Below, one piece after another: positions 38,022 to 50,517 of a DNA stretch of 53,000 nucleotides; within the stretch, counting starts at the first letter, position 1; the number at the start of each line of letters is the position of its first letter. The DNA is from Ophryocystis elektroscirrha (lineage: Eukaryota; Apicomplexa; Conoidasida; Neogregarinorida; Ophryocystidae), in the NCBI GenBank assembly GCA_030141585.1, contig JAQIFP010000072.1:40933-93932 (forward strand), in the 5' to 3' direction. The translations under genes and the position numbers were made by a program. A model generated the notes under the pieces. The model saw only the letters and a list, made by a program, of their open reading frames with translations. It did no database searches and was not told the DNA's origin.

Positions 38022-39987
38022 TCAACTAAGAAAGCTTGGGAAAAAACTATACAGAATTAATGTGAAGATTATTAAGAGAATAGATATAAAACATGAAGTC
38101 AACTGTAACTGTTTAAGCCCGTAAAAAATATGATACAAAAATGTTCCCCCCATCATACGGGAACCAAATCCTTGAAGAAAGCCCCCTAAAGCAGCACTTT
38201 TTAAACTCCCAAAATTAAGAGAAGCAATATATATGTCTTTGATGTACAAATTTATACTAACGAAAGACGCCATTGACAAAATTAAAAATAACGGGTACAT
38301 ATAAGACACCATTTTAATCAATAAATCTTTTGTTGTTGTTTCGTGAATAGTATTATGTGAAAATATAGCGGTAGCACTTGATTTATCTTTGCTAAAAGTT
38401 AATTTCTTTAAAATCGACTTTCCAATAATTATAACGAACTGTGGCACAATTAATAATTTTTGAATGACTGAATCGGAACTGTATGAAATTTCTCCAACCC
38501 ATGACAATCCAGCTAAAATAATGCTCAAGAACATCGTGGTAAATTTCCTATGAAATTTGTGATTTCTTTCTTGATCAACATCCCTGATGAATTGTATATA
38601 AAACTCTTGATAATTGAAAGTTTCTTATTCATACATGTATATACAAATTATGTGTCAACCATTCGATTCATATAAAACCACATATTCAGTCAAATTTCAC
38701 TTACATAATGGGAATATCATAGTTTTGAAGGACTAACATTAAATAACGAGCTAACAAAAAAAATGTCAATATATAGAAATGGGATATTGAACACATTTTG
38801 TCTAAATATACACCACGGGAATAGAAGGTACCATTGAGAAATTTTCGGAAAAATTTGAATGATATGGCACCTTCAAATATAAAGACTCCCAATATGAACG
38901 TCCCTATGGTGATTAAAGCATAATTGGGTTGTAAGTACAGTTCAATTATGTGTGTTTCAAATATGCCTTTGCTCAGAATCTACCATTCGTCAGATATTTT
39001 TTCACACTTTATATTATATCAGAACATTTTTCAAACATTAAACTAATTACTTCATTTATATACACACATATACACAATAATCTCTAAATTATAATCTTAG
39101 TTTACATAATTATATTTATAATATATATATATATATATTATATATTATATATTATATATTATATATTATATATTATATATTATATATTATATATTATGTA
39201 ATAATTTATGTATATACATTAATTATATACATAGTGATTATTTATTTGTGAAAAAAAATTTATATTTGTACGATATTATAAGCAATATATGTACATATAT
39301 GTATTTAGTCTGCATATTGGTTCATATCACATATAATATAATGTATTAGAATATTAATAAATTAAATTAAATATTACAAGCAAATAAGTGCTTATATATG
39401 CTTAAGTAGAAGATTTAAGCATAACAATATGTAAAATAACAAGCGTACAATTAAGAGTTTTTTATAGAATGAGGTTTTCATGTGTATTCATTGGCAGGAT
39501 TAATGAAAGAAAAGAGTTATGTGAATAATCTATTATTTACCATGCCCGTGAATGCAAGAAAAAATCCCAAGAAAACAGAAGTAAAGCCTCTTTCTATTTT
39601 ATCGCATAACACTGAAGCTCGATTGCAATCACGATCATATCTGTATATAAAGAAATATTTGATAATGGAAATAGGTATTGAAAGTGTAATAAAACACACA
39701 ATAACATTCCAAATAAATATTATCTTCGAGTGTAAGGTACGAGAATCAATAAAGTAATAATAAAAAAGTGTAAAGAAGTAACTAAGATAAATTCCGAGTA
39801 TAGTAATAGAAATTAGTTTAAGAATTAATGGAAATTGATTAGACTTTTCAGGACATTCTAAACAAATTAGATCTTCACTTTTACAGTAAATTAATTTTTC
39901 CATTGCTCTATTACACCACCGTTGCGGTAAAGTTTCTTCTCTTAGGTTAGTTATAACAAGTGGTTGGGAACTATAGTCTTCAAGCAT
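38022..39987 (-). CDS. YeeE/YedE-like (sulfur transport superfamily) membrane protein
   Basis: Three exons (39987-39541, 38979-38705, 38547-38022) give 415 aa with roughly eight or nine membrane segments. The second internal repeat carries the family motif in the form GGFLQGFGSRMMGGTFLYH followed by GLKQLQLTS (usual form GxxxGxGxRxAGGCxxGHxxxGL). The first repeat reads FLGFFLAFTGM, like the SGM version seen in DUF395-type members. Bacterial relatives take up thiosulfate or related sulfur compounds through membrane cysteines. Here the GGC cysteine is Thr and no cysteine sits in the first motif, so substrate and mechanism are open. The N-terminal about 70 residues contain CKSEDLICLEC, a possible cytosolic metal or redox motif. 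An extra exon in the long intron 39540-38980 is possible. The stop is 6 nt from the MMS19 stop. Confidence 0.72.
39121..39198. repeat. 10-bp TA tandem repeat in YedE-like intron
   Basis: A (ta)n run followed by about six copies of tatattatat (10 bp) inside the long intron of the minus-strand gene. No coding content. Confidence 0.85.
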
Positions 39988-40039
39988 TGTATGGGCTTTT
40001 ATCAATTTACTAAGATAGATCCGGTACAGTGGCTAGAGT
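39988..40039. promoter_or_regulatory. 52-bp divergent start-to-start interval
   Basis: The ATG of the YedE-like gene (-) and the ATG of prolyl-tRNA synthetase (+) are separated by only 52 bases. If both starts are right, this interval holds both 5' UTRs, and promoter elements must lie partly inside the coding regions or act in both directions. Either gene could have an undetected upstream non-coding exon. Confidence 0.45.
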
Positions 40040-43000
40040 ATGGATTTACAATTTATTTCCTCACTAAACTCTTCATCTATTTCGTATAAAGTAATAATTT
40101 TTTATTATTATAGGGTTTTTTACATCTTGACAATTATTTTATTTTTATCAAAAATTAATTGATTTTAGACCATTGAAACCACTCAAAATGAAAATTACAA
40201 TAATGAAGACTCTAAAATCTCTGTTTGCTACACCAAAAATTTATTACTTAGAAGCAAAAAAAACCGTAATTATTTGTTAGTTTTACGCAAGGTGAGTATT
40301 ACTAGGATTTATAAATATTTACAAATTAATAAATTAGATCGAATATGTCAAAAATCATATATAGTATCATAATACATAGCATATTGTGGGTATTGAAGAA
40401 TTTAGTTTTAATCATTTTTTTATTTATTGTATAGATTTGTATGTTATATATATACGTGATACATTTATTAATTAAATAGCTATTGAATTTATTAATTTTT
40501 TTGAAGTTCAAAGTCGGTATTTATTAAAAATATCATAAATAGTGCAAATGTGTATTTTATCTATTTTTGCAATAATACTGGATTAATAATGGGTATTAGG
40601 AAAGTAACATCGATTTAAGTGGGCTTTCAAAACAATTAAAAGATCAAGGTTTACGTTTTCACCCTAAAGCTGTCAATCCTTCGACACCGCTTGAAGTCGT
40701 GAACGATGAGATGTAATTGCATTTTATGATTACATTATATACAGAAAAACTCCTACATTTATTATTGAAGAATGTTTAAAATCTGAAACTGACTTAATAT
40801 CTTTCCATATTTCTCAGTCAAAGAACATATTGATAAACGTTTCTGATTTAATCAACACATTGATTGCAATAAAACAAGATGTTCTCTACGTTGATATTAC
40901 TCAAAAAATTCCAAGTAAAGTATACCTACTAGAAAATTTTATAAAAAATAAACGTAAATATACCCAGACGTTAATCTGTTACATTTAAATATAGCCAATT
41001 TTCATTATTTAAATTCATTTAATTTTTTATTATGTATTTATCTTTGTCGATAAAATTACATCAGAATATATTTTGTTGACTTGTTTGTTGCTCTTCGTAA
41101 GAAACTTTTCAATATTTGGTTGTTAATATTGAAAGGTTTTTCGACTATTAGATGAATTATAGACACTATTTATAAAAGTTTTAATTGGAGTAATGAATGG
41201 GGAATATTTATAATTTATTTAGCGGTAAAAAATGATATGTTTCCTAAAAAAGAAGATTCTCAAAGTAAACAAACAAACGCTCCTTCTAAACCATCGACTG
41301 ATGCTATTGAAATGAGCATAACAGTTTCCAAAGAAGACAATTTCAGTGAATGGTATACTCAAGTCATAAACAAAGGCGAACTCATAGATTACTACGATAT
41401 ATCTGGTTGCTACGTAATAAGGTAATTAATTTAACAAATATAGTTATTTCGTGTAAATGCACATTATTGTTAATTTGTTATTATTGACAGTGAAATAAAT
41501 TATTAATGTAGGCCATCTGCTTACTTTATTTGGGAACAAATACACGAATACCTTGATAAAAAGTTTAAGAAGTTGGGCGTAAAGAATTGTTACTTCCCCT
41601 TATTTGTGACTAAAGCTCGACTTGAAGCTGAAAAGACTCATGTAGAAGGTTTTAGTCCTGAAGTTGCTTGGGTCACTAAATCGGGTAGCAGTGAATTAGC
41701 AGAGCCTATTGCTATTCGGCCGACATCTGAGACTGTTATGTATCCATCTTATTCCAAATGGATACGATCTCATCGTGATTTACCTTTATTATTGAATCAG
41801 GTTATTAATACTTCATGTTTACATATATATATATATATTCATAAAAGTTATATGAATTATTATTTTTAAATTTCTCATAAATAAATTTATATTTTGAATA
41901 TAATTATAGTGGAATGAAGTTGTTCGTTGGGAATTTAAACAGCCTACACCATTCATACGAACTCGCGAATTTCTTTGGCAAGAAGGCCACACTGCACATT
42001 CTAATGAAAAAGAAGCCATCGATTTGGCTAACGGTATCTTGGACATATACAAGCAGTAAGTCAATCATTTATGATTAAATAGAGTCAATAAAGTTTTAAT
42101 TCAATTGAATTATCATTTTTGTTATGATTATTTAATTTAGAACTAATTTATATTATAAAGATTATAAGTATGAAGTTTATATGATTAAATTTATGTTCTT
42201 TCACTAATAGTTATATAAATGATTTTAATTATTTCAGAGTATATGAAGAATTATTAGCTGTACCCATGATAAAAGGATTCAAAAGTGATAATGAGAAGTT
42301 TGCTGGAGGTGAAATCACTATGACTATAGAGACTCTCATTACATCAAATGGACGAGCAATACAAGCGGCTACATCTCACTATTTAGGACAAAATTTTGCA
42401 AAAATCTTTGAAATAGAATTTGAAGATCAAAATAAAATACGCAAACATGTGTATCAAAACAGTTGGGGCTTAACAACACGATCAGTAAGATAAATATAAG
42501 TATTGAATGCAGTCTATTTAGATAGGAGTAGCTATTATGATTCATGGAGATAATAAAGGTTTAGTCTTGCCTCCAAGAGTTGCTATGATTCAAGCTGTTA
42601 TTATTCCAATTATTTTTAAAGACAAATCTACAAAGGAAATTATGCAGCAGTGTCTTCAAATCAAAGAAGAACTTGAGCAAGCGCAGATAAGAACCCACTT
42701 TGACGATAGAGTACGAAAACTAATAGATATAATTTGATTATATTTTGGTAAACTAATTATATGTATAATGACATCTTATATGTATAATGACATGTTATAT
42801 GTTTTATGATTCATTTAATTATGATATATGATACATATGTCCCGTAAGTTTCATGTAAGAATAATAAAATATCTATGTGATTAATAACAAAATTATTCAA
42901 TTCAATACTTATATGACATTAAATTTTTTTTATACATGAAATTTATTTATGAGTCTTAAAAGATATATTAAATCTATGTATGTACAGGATATTTATACAC

Positions 43001-43806
43001 CTGGATGGAAGTATAATGATTGGGAGCAAAAAGGAGTTCCATTAAGAATAGAAGTTGGACCTAAAGATGTTGCACAAAAAACTGCCAGGATTGTTGAAAG
43101 ACATACGGGAAACAAATCTGATGTTTCTGTTGACAACCTAGCTCAAAGAGTTCAACAAATACTAAATAATATGCATCAGCAACTACTTGAAAAAGCAACC
43201 AGCAATCTTAATGATAATATTGTTAAAGTAATATTGTAAATTTAGAAACATATCATAGATCACTTGTTGGGACGAAGTTATGCCTAATTTAAACAAGAAG
43301 AAATTACTATTGGTTCCCTGGTCAGAGGATCCTGATTCTGAAGAAACTATCAAAAAAGCAACAACAAAATCTGATGCCAATGTACGTAATTTTAATACTG
43401 AAAGTATTTAATATTCTGACAAAATTACAATAGTAAAATAGTTGCAACTATTTTGTATAATATGTATAATTAATATTTACATAAATTTAGTTGCAGTCAT
43501 AAATAATCAACAAATGTTTATTTCTTTCAAGTTATATATGGTAGTTCGTTGTTTTGAAGCTTGATTATTGAATTATAATGTATAAAATATCTATGACTCA
43601 AATTTTGTGCATTCGACCTATGTTTTCGAATCTGTATTTTATAATAATTATTTTAGGAAAATGCTCAAGAATCAAGTAGTAGTTTGACTGCGGGAATGAA
43701 ATCACTGTGCAAGCCTTTTGATCAACCTGAACTACCTGAAAACACAAAATGTTTTATAACTGGCAAGTCTGCAAAAGGGTGGTGGTTATTTGGAAGAAGT
43801 TACTAA
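40040..43806 (+). CDS. Cytosolic prolyl-tRNA synthetase with N-terminal YbaK-like domain
   Basis: Charges tRNA-Pro with proline. Twelve exons (starts 40040, 40169, 40600, 40745, 41223, 41512, 41910, 42238, 42522, 42988, 43259, 43657) give 679 aa. Residues of about 1-140 form a YbaK/ProX-type module ([41 protein letters not shown]), related to trans-editing deacylases and known as an N-terminal fusion in Plasmodium ProRS. The linker is Lys/Ser-rich. The catalytic part is eukaryotic/archaeal type: [56 protein letters not shown] (motif 2), [15 protein letters not shown] (motif 3). The C-terminal zinc-like domain ends GWWLFGRSY, as expected. Introns of 32, 37 and 31 nt occur beside longer ones. 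This enzyme is the febrifugine/halofuginone target in Plasmodium. Confidence 0.95.
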
Positions 43807-43930
43807 TATTTTTTGATAGTGTTTGTTAAAAACAGTATTTATTTATACATCAAATTTAAGCATTTGGGTCATTTTATAATTATATAAACATTTCCAGACG
43901 CGCTGACTGTAGTGTTCTGTCTTATAAAAA

Positions 43931-44893
43931 ATGGAATCACAAAAAGAGTATCAAAGCTATCACGAGAGTCATAAAACCATTTTATTTCATGCTATAAAAA
44001 ACAATCATTGCTTTTTACGTAAATTCAATGGCGTCACATTTAGTGCTGTAAGTAAAATAAAAGTTAACTAGTATATATAATAAATTTAACAATTTACCAT
44101 AATGACATTATGAGGAATATGTAACTAATTACACAATTACTAAAGATTTGCTCCATATTAATACTGTACATACAATAATAAAAATTTTTTTCTTTATTTT
44201 AATAGATATATGTATTTTGTAAAAACATATATATTATATTTGCACTTAATTGAGATTTTTATTCATGGATACTTAATGTGTAATGTACTGTGTGAATATA
44301 CTGAAATTTAGCAAAATTTATCAATTCATTTGATTTTCAACAAATATTTTAGGGTAAATTAAATAGTAATAAATTTTATTTAGACTAGTTCTAAGCTTCA
44401 AAAATAATTTTTTTTCTTCTGATACGAGTTAGTTATGTGAATCACTTTTCTTGAAAACTTAACTGGATTATTACTAAATAAATAAAAACAAGTTTTTTAG
44501 CAATATATAATTTTAATAAACAATTGTGTATTTTATATATAGTAACGTAATTAAATTATAAAGTAAATATATATAGTTTGTGTTACTGATATGCCTTAAA
44601 TATATAATGTATTCAATTATTAATCATAGGAACCTCTTAATTTAATGAAGATAAATAATCCCAAGTATACAAGTTTAAATGGCAAGGGTATTGGAGTCAA
44701 AACTGATCAATTTAAATTACGTTTATTAAAACAAACAAAAAAAACAAATATGCCTGCAAACTCAATACAAAAAATACGCATTAATCGTGACGTCTCAAAA
44801 AGTCTACCGAAAGTAGCAAAAGTTCTGTCAGATTATCGTCCTGACTTAGTTGTTGACGCAATAAGTGTACTTGATAGACACAGAAAATTATAA
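43931..44893 (+). CDS. RPL28: 60S ribosomal protein eL28
   Basis: A eukaryote-specific large-subunit protein. Two exons (43931-44047, 44630-44893) give 126 aa, slightly shorter than human (137). Recognisable segments are HAIKNNHCFLRKFNGVTFSAEP across the splice, SLNGKGIGV, and the conserved C-terminal part KVLSDYRPDLVVDAI. The N-terminus is extended by about ten residues (MESQKEYQSYH). The intron is 582 nt and plain AT-rich. It lies 125 nt downstream of the ProRS stop on the same strand. Confidence 0.88.
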
Positions 44894-45366
44894 TTTTTTT
44901 TTTTACTATTTTTGTTAAACGTAAGAGTTTTCGGAATTAATACATATTTTCCTAAAACTTTTCCACATCACAACATAAAATATTCAAATTTTCTCTGATA
45001 AAAAATAATTAAATATAGTCTGTGTCGTACGCTTTTAATATTAGTTTATGTTTTCGATATTACTTAACTACATATAATGTGAATATAATGAATATCATTA
45101 GAATTTTAATTAAAGGTATGGTAAAAAATCGGAATTTCTACATAAAAATAAATTAATATGGTTTTTGCCTATTTAAAGTATATCAAAATTTCTACATTAA
45201 CGTTCAAAAAAGGTTTTTATTCTTAAAGTTTACAACATTTGTCGTTATTCAAGTATTTAATTTTTCTGTGTATCTCCCTGCGAATAATAATTAAAAGATA
45301 AAATTTAAACGTTTAAATGGATTAATTAAAACTAAGCTTTAAGTGTAAATCAAAAAAATAATTCCA
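44894..45366. other. Intergenic, no gene seen
   Basis: AT-rich spacer of 473 bases between eL28 and the kinase, both on the plus strand. No frame, repeat or RNA gene is recognisable. Confidence 0.5.
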
Positions 45367-48300
45367 ATGAATAACTTTCCAATGCTTAATGGTGTTTCTG
45401 AGGATTTCTACAGCAATCCTCGATTTAAGCTTCCAATAACTAAAGGAAAGTTGTTTTATTGCAAGCAGACAAATTACATATATGAGTTAATAGAGCAAAT
45501 TGGATCTGGAGCAGCAGCTGTTGTATTTAAATGTAGATGTTTATATCCTTATAGTGAACACAATAAAACATACGCTGTAAAGATTGTTAATTTGGCAAAT
45601 TTGAAGTTGAATGCTAATTCTGACAAAGAAAAAGAACGAATTTTTCGGGAAATTTCAATCTTACGTTCTCTTAGTCATCCGTTTATTGTTAACTTAATTA
45701 AAGTCATTGAAACTGACTCTCAATTATTCTTAATTATGGAACTTGTTGATGGCGGAGAGCTGTTTTACAAAATCGTTGAATTGGGAAGTCTTTCTGAAGA
45801 TCAAGCTAGATACATAGTTGTGCAAGTTATACAAGCAGTTAAATATGTCCACAGCAAACAAGTTATACATAGAGATTTGAAGCCTGTAAGCTTATGCATA
45901 TTAATATTGTTATTATTATCTATTTAACTAATATGAATAATTATATCGCACCTGACCATATGTCATAAATACAACATGTTATAATAAATTTCGACATAAT
46001 GTTAATATGCATGCAAAATAAGCAGCATATTTTTGATACGTTAATAATATAAATATTTAATTGTTTAAGAAGAATTGTAAAAAAATAAAATGAGTTTTAA
46101 AAATAATATGCTATAAACTATCAGTTAAGTTAATAAATATATTCAATATTTAAAAAAATACATATATAACTCCATATTTAGCTTAGATTGGTGCGCATAT
46201 AATTTAAAAATCTTAACTGAGTTTATTCCTACAAATGATTATACCCTACCTATACATTACGCACTATTTTTATCGTGATTAACATACAGTAGTTATAATG
46301 AAATGGCGTTTTAAAGCTGTTTATGTATATAATACTTTGCATAGGAGAACATACTTATTAAAGAAGAAGTGGCGCCTGGTTTTTTTAATATAAAAATAGC
46401 TGATTTTGGATTAGCAAAACTTGTTGTAGATGGAGTTACTGCAGCAAAGACATTTGTCGGTACACCGCAATATTGGGCTCCAGAAGTCTTAAGCTGCTCA
46501 ACTAATTCAAATGTGACATATGGCCCAGAAGTTGACTTATGGTCATTGGGATGTCTGATATACGTTATGTTAGGCGGTTCATATCCCTTTGATTCTCGAC
46601 TAGGACCAGTTGATGAATTAATTATGAATGCTAGATATCATTTTAATTATAAACGATTCCAGAATGTATCAGAATCTGCAAAAAACTTGATAAAGGGTTT
46701 ACTTACCGTCAATCCCAAAGATAGGTTAACTTTAGAAGGAGTTTTAAGTCACCCATGGTTAATTTCTTACAAAGTTCCTTATAAGTTACCTGATTTTCCT
46801 CAACTATACCCAGATAGTCAACATTCTTGTTCTTCAAATTTCTCTAACGATAGATCATCCCAAACATATTCTGATAATAAAAATAAATTGATTGTACCCA
46901 ACCTAATAGAAGAAACTACTTCAAATGAATCAACTAGAATGATTGATTTTCTCAGAAACTCTAAGTTATCTTTTCTTCAAAATACTCCAGTTAATCGTGC
47001 TATAGTCCCAGTTCACAATACTAATAAATTATCTTTCGATAATTTTGCTTCCAATAGACAAGACTATAGTGAATCAACTGAAAATGTAACTCATTATGAC
47101 AGACGTATATATGTTCAAATTGCTACACTATGGTATTATATAATATATTTTTATTATATTCTATTTTAGTATAGTATTATTATTAAAAATAAAACTAATT
47201 AGTTAAATTGTATAATATATGTATGCATATATTTATATAATACATTTAATATATATAATGTCTATATAATATGTTTAAATAATATGTGTATATACTATGT
47301 TTATATAATATGCTTATATTATATGTTTATATTATATGTTTATATTATATGTTTATATTATATGTTTATATTATATGTTTATATTCTATGTTTATATTAT
47401 ATGTTTATATTATATGTTTATATAGTATGTTTATATAATATGTTTATATAATATTTTCATATTTTTTTTTTTTTATAAACAATATACGCGCAAAATAATG
47501 GATAATTAATAGTTAGCTAATATATTTTTGTAAGTTAAATAGAATTTTTCGATAATAAGCAGAATATTCAATTTTAAAACAGTTCATATCTTTAATTATT
47601 GAACATGGGTTCTTTGTATTTTGACTTTTTTTAGATATTCAATTTTCAAGATTTACTTTGTATACAGCTTTCGTCATTGAAGAAATTTCATTGGGCATAT
47701 ATAGCATTGAGGCATTCTCCAGAAGCTGTAAAAAAAACTTCTCAGTGTATCGTTGAGGCTCAAAATATACAACTTGAATCTATATCTGTTATAAGACATG
47801 TAAGAAGAATATAAAATATTTCATATCCATTAATTCAGTTTGAAAACACTTGTCTCAATATATTAGATTTAATCCCTGACGTATCACTCGCAGTTTCTAA
47901 ACAAAAAATTGATCTGGCAGTCACTTTGTTTAAAGTAATGCAATTTTCGTTATGACTTAGATGATATATATATGTGTGTAAAAATAAAGGAAATAAAAGA
48001 GTTTTTTTTTAAATGTGTTGTTCAACATGTAGGAAATGCGGGTTTGGATTAGTGATTTAAAAGCCCAAATGATATCCCATCAAGAACACAATGCCTCTTT
48101 TATGTGTCGGGTTCATGATTTGAGTGAAGAAGTGCAAGCTGCAAAATTAGTTATTGATAAATATCTGATGAAATGGCTTGCATATGGTATGCGTACGCCA
48201 GAAAGTGATTTAACAAATATTATATTTTCTACTAATGAAGATTGTACTACTTATGAAACATTATCCAATGACATACAAGAATCAACTATAACACATAATA

Positions 48301-49018
48301 ATTCTGAATCTTCTGATGTATCAAACGGAAGTTCTTGTTCGTCAAATGTTTTCACTCCAGCAAATAATAAGTCTAAAGATTCTTTTAATTCAGCTCAGTC
48401 AAATGATTCCTCTATGGAAGTTGAAATTATGGTAGAAAATCCCGTAGAAACTAAAGATAATTTAAATTATTTTAACTCAGCAGACAATAGCACTATCAAA
48501 AACAACAACCATGCTGTCCAGTCTAATTCTTCTGTTTATCAAGCACACCAGCGTTGGTATAAAGCGTTAAGACAGTCCATATTACAATTAAGCGATATGA
48601 ATAAACAAACTTCTCTTCTTTGTAATAATTATCATCCAGGTCATGCAGTAGAAGATAATGCCCAAGATCTTGTTGATGTATTACTAGTTCCACCCCAAAC
48701 TCAACAAATTGACTTTTTTCAACGGCAATGTTCATTAAATCAAAAATCTAAGATGCAAGTTCCGATAGTTTCTGACTTTTCCAAAACGCCCTCTGAAGTA
48801 TATCACGACACATCAACCAACAATAGGCAATCAACTTATAGTCAACAGTTTTCCAACATACATTTGTACAAACAAACAATTAAAACAGCTCAAATCCTAA
48901 TCAAAGTTCTTGAAGATTTGCGGAAGGTAAAATTTAATAGTACTAATTTTAGATTGCAACTATAATATTATTAATAATTGAACAATCATTAATAATACTT
49001 ATGTATATAATGTATGCA

Positions 49019-49075
<57 letters not shown>

Positions 49076-49159
49076 GCATATGTGTATATTTAACGAAAAC
49101 AATGTTGTATAATTATAAGAATAAGTAATTTTTTGGGTGTTACAGTATATATTTGAAAA

Positions 49160-49192
<33 letters not shown>

Positions 49193-49597
49193 TGTAAAAC
49201 TAGATAGAGCTTTGAACTTTATATAATTATAAGTAATAATGTTCAACAATTTCAGATTGATGTGGTTTTGAGAAAGTCTGTTTCATTTTGGTTGAATATG
49301 ATGAGCGTTATAGATCGTTTAATCAAAATGAAGTTACATACAGAAAGATTATTAGAGTATACTGTAGATTCTGTAGCATTTACTGCTCGTTTTCGCGAAA
49401 GACTATCAGAATACAGTAATTTTTGGCTTGCATTAAAAGAGCAAACACATTTCTATATAGAACAATCTACAAAAAAGTTAGCTGCATTACAAGACTTTGT
49501 ATTAGCTCTTAAAAGTACTGCAGATCGTCTTGACACAGCTAGTGCTATTCATTATGGAGACATGACTGAGACTTTAGCCGTTCCTGAAAAAAAGTAA
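45367..49597 (+). CDS. CAMK-group (Chk2/CDPK-like) protein kinase with long helical C-terminus
   Basis: Six exons (45367-45885, 46345-47112, 47635-47799, 47839-47934, 48033-48926, 49256-49597) give about 927 aa. The kinase domain (about residues 36-300) is complete: IGSGAAAVVFK, catalytic Lys in TYAVKIV, FREISILRSL, HRDLKP joined across an intron to ENILI, ADFGLAK, GTPQYWAPEV, DLWSLGCLIYVMLGG. The GTPQYWAPEV and GGELFYKIV features place it in the CAMK group. No FHA domain and no EF-hands are visible. After the kinase come a Ser/Asn-rich linker, a helical block (FHWAYIALRHSPEAVKK onward), a 150-residue low-complexity stretch and a second helical block (IDVVLRKSVSFWLNMMS onward). The donor at 47113 is the least certain junction. 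Several kinases use such helices for dimerisation or scaffold binding. Confidence 0.82.
47230..47462. repeat. 13-bp tandem repeat in kinase intron
   Basis: About ten or more copies of a 13-bp unit, tatgtttatatta, with edge variants tatgtttatataa, inside the 522-nt intron at 47113-47634. A short T run follows. Non-coding. Confidence 0.87.
49020..49192. repeat. (TA)n tracts in last kinase intron
   Basis: A perfect or near-perfect (ta)n run of about 48 bases at 49022-49070 and a second run of about 22 bases near 49167-49191. Both lie inside the intron 48927-49255. Confidence 0.9.
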
Positions 49598-49708
49598 TAT
49601 ATTACCCCAGAGCTCATTCCAATACTTCAAGTACCTTCAGTATTCTATAGTTTTTTTCTGTTTAATTGGTTTTATTTTTTGAAATAATTTTTATGGTTTT
49701 TTAATATT

Positions 49709-50447
49709 ATGGACGTAAACCAGGAGGAAGATATTTCATCCACTTTCCAAAGACTTGAAGCTACTCCCCGAGTTTTAGGTGCATTTTTATTTACATCTGA
49801 GGGAAAAGAATTGAAACGGTTGATAAAACCTGGATTATCTATTAAAGAAGTTCATAAAATAGTTCCCCAAATGTTTAGCCATATCCAGATGGGTATAAAC
49901 ACTATGACTAAATCAGAGCAAGTAAGAACATACACCAGCTTTATTTAGTTTCAATTTTATTTGTTGCTGTTTATAAATTTGTTATTGATTTGTATTTATA
50001 GAGATACAACTTATATTATTTAATTTATATAATTTATATATTTTAATATATATATATATATATTAACTTATTAAAAATTTATATTATTGAATAAAATTAA
50101 ATTATAAAAATAATTTAGAAGTTATTATGTATTATTATTACTTTTTATTATTATTACTATTTATTATTATTAATTATTATTGTTATATATTATTATTTAT
50201 ATATTATTATTATTTATTATTATTTATTATTATTTATTATTATTTATTATTATTTATTATTATTTATTATTATTTATTATTATTTATTATTATTTATTAT
50301 TATTTATTATTATTTATTATTATTATTTGTCTTGTTCAGGCTGTTTCTTTGATTAAGATCAGATTCAATTCAAAAGAAATTATTATTGTACCGAATGGAA
50401 GACACATGCTGTGTACAATTCTAGCTTCGAAATACGAAAAAGACTAA
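49709..50447 (+). CDS. Dynein light chain, roadblock/LC7 type
   Basis: A dynein motor light chain that dimerises on the intermediate chains. Two exons (49709-49921, 50340-50447) give 106 aa, the usual size of the family. Residues run from an N-terminal helix (EEDISSTFQRLEATPRVLGA) through FLFTSEGKEL to the C-terminal strands LIKIRFNSKEIIIVPNGRHM and the closing ILASKYE, equivalent to LRIRSKKHEIMVAPDKEY in animals. It indicates a microtubule-based motor and is consistent with, but does not prove, a flagellated stage. The intron is 418 nt and largely a repeat. The gene converges on the fumarase, with stops 70 nt apart. Confidence 0.85.
50130..50326. repeat. TTA/TATTTATTAT repeat in dynein light-chain intron
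   Basis: Irregular tta/ttat triplets to about 50200, then about a dozen perfect copies of the 10-bp unit tatttattat. The open frame through it (Tyr/Leu/Ile repeats) is an artefact that happens to run into the true second exon at 50340. Confidence 0.9.
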
Positions 50448-50517
50448 AATTTTATGTATTATCATTGTATGTGTCGTAAATTTTTAAAAATTATTATTGC
50501 ATCAAAAACTGTAATAT

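Noticed and set aside
50127..50339. N-terminal part of an open frame leading into the roadblock exon
   Set aside because: It encodes only TTA/TAT repeat peptides; the true exon begins after the cag at 50337-50339, and splicing from 49921 gives a normal-length roadblock protein.
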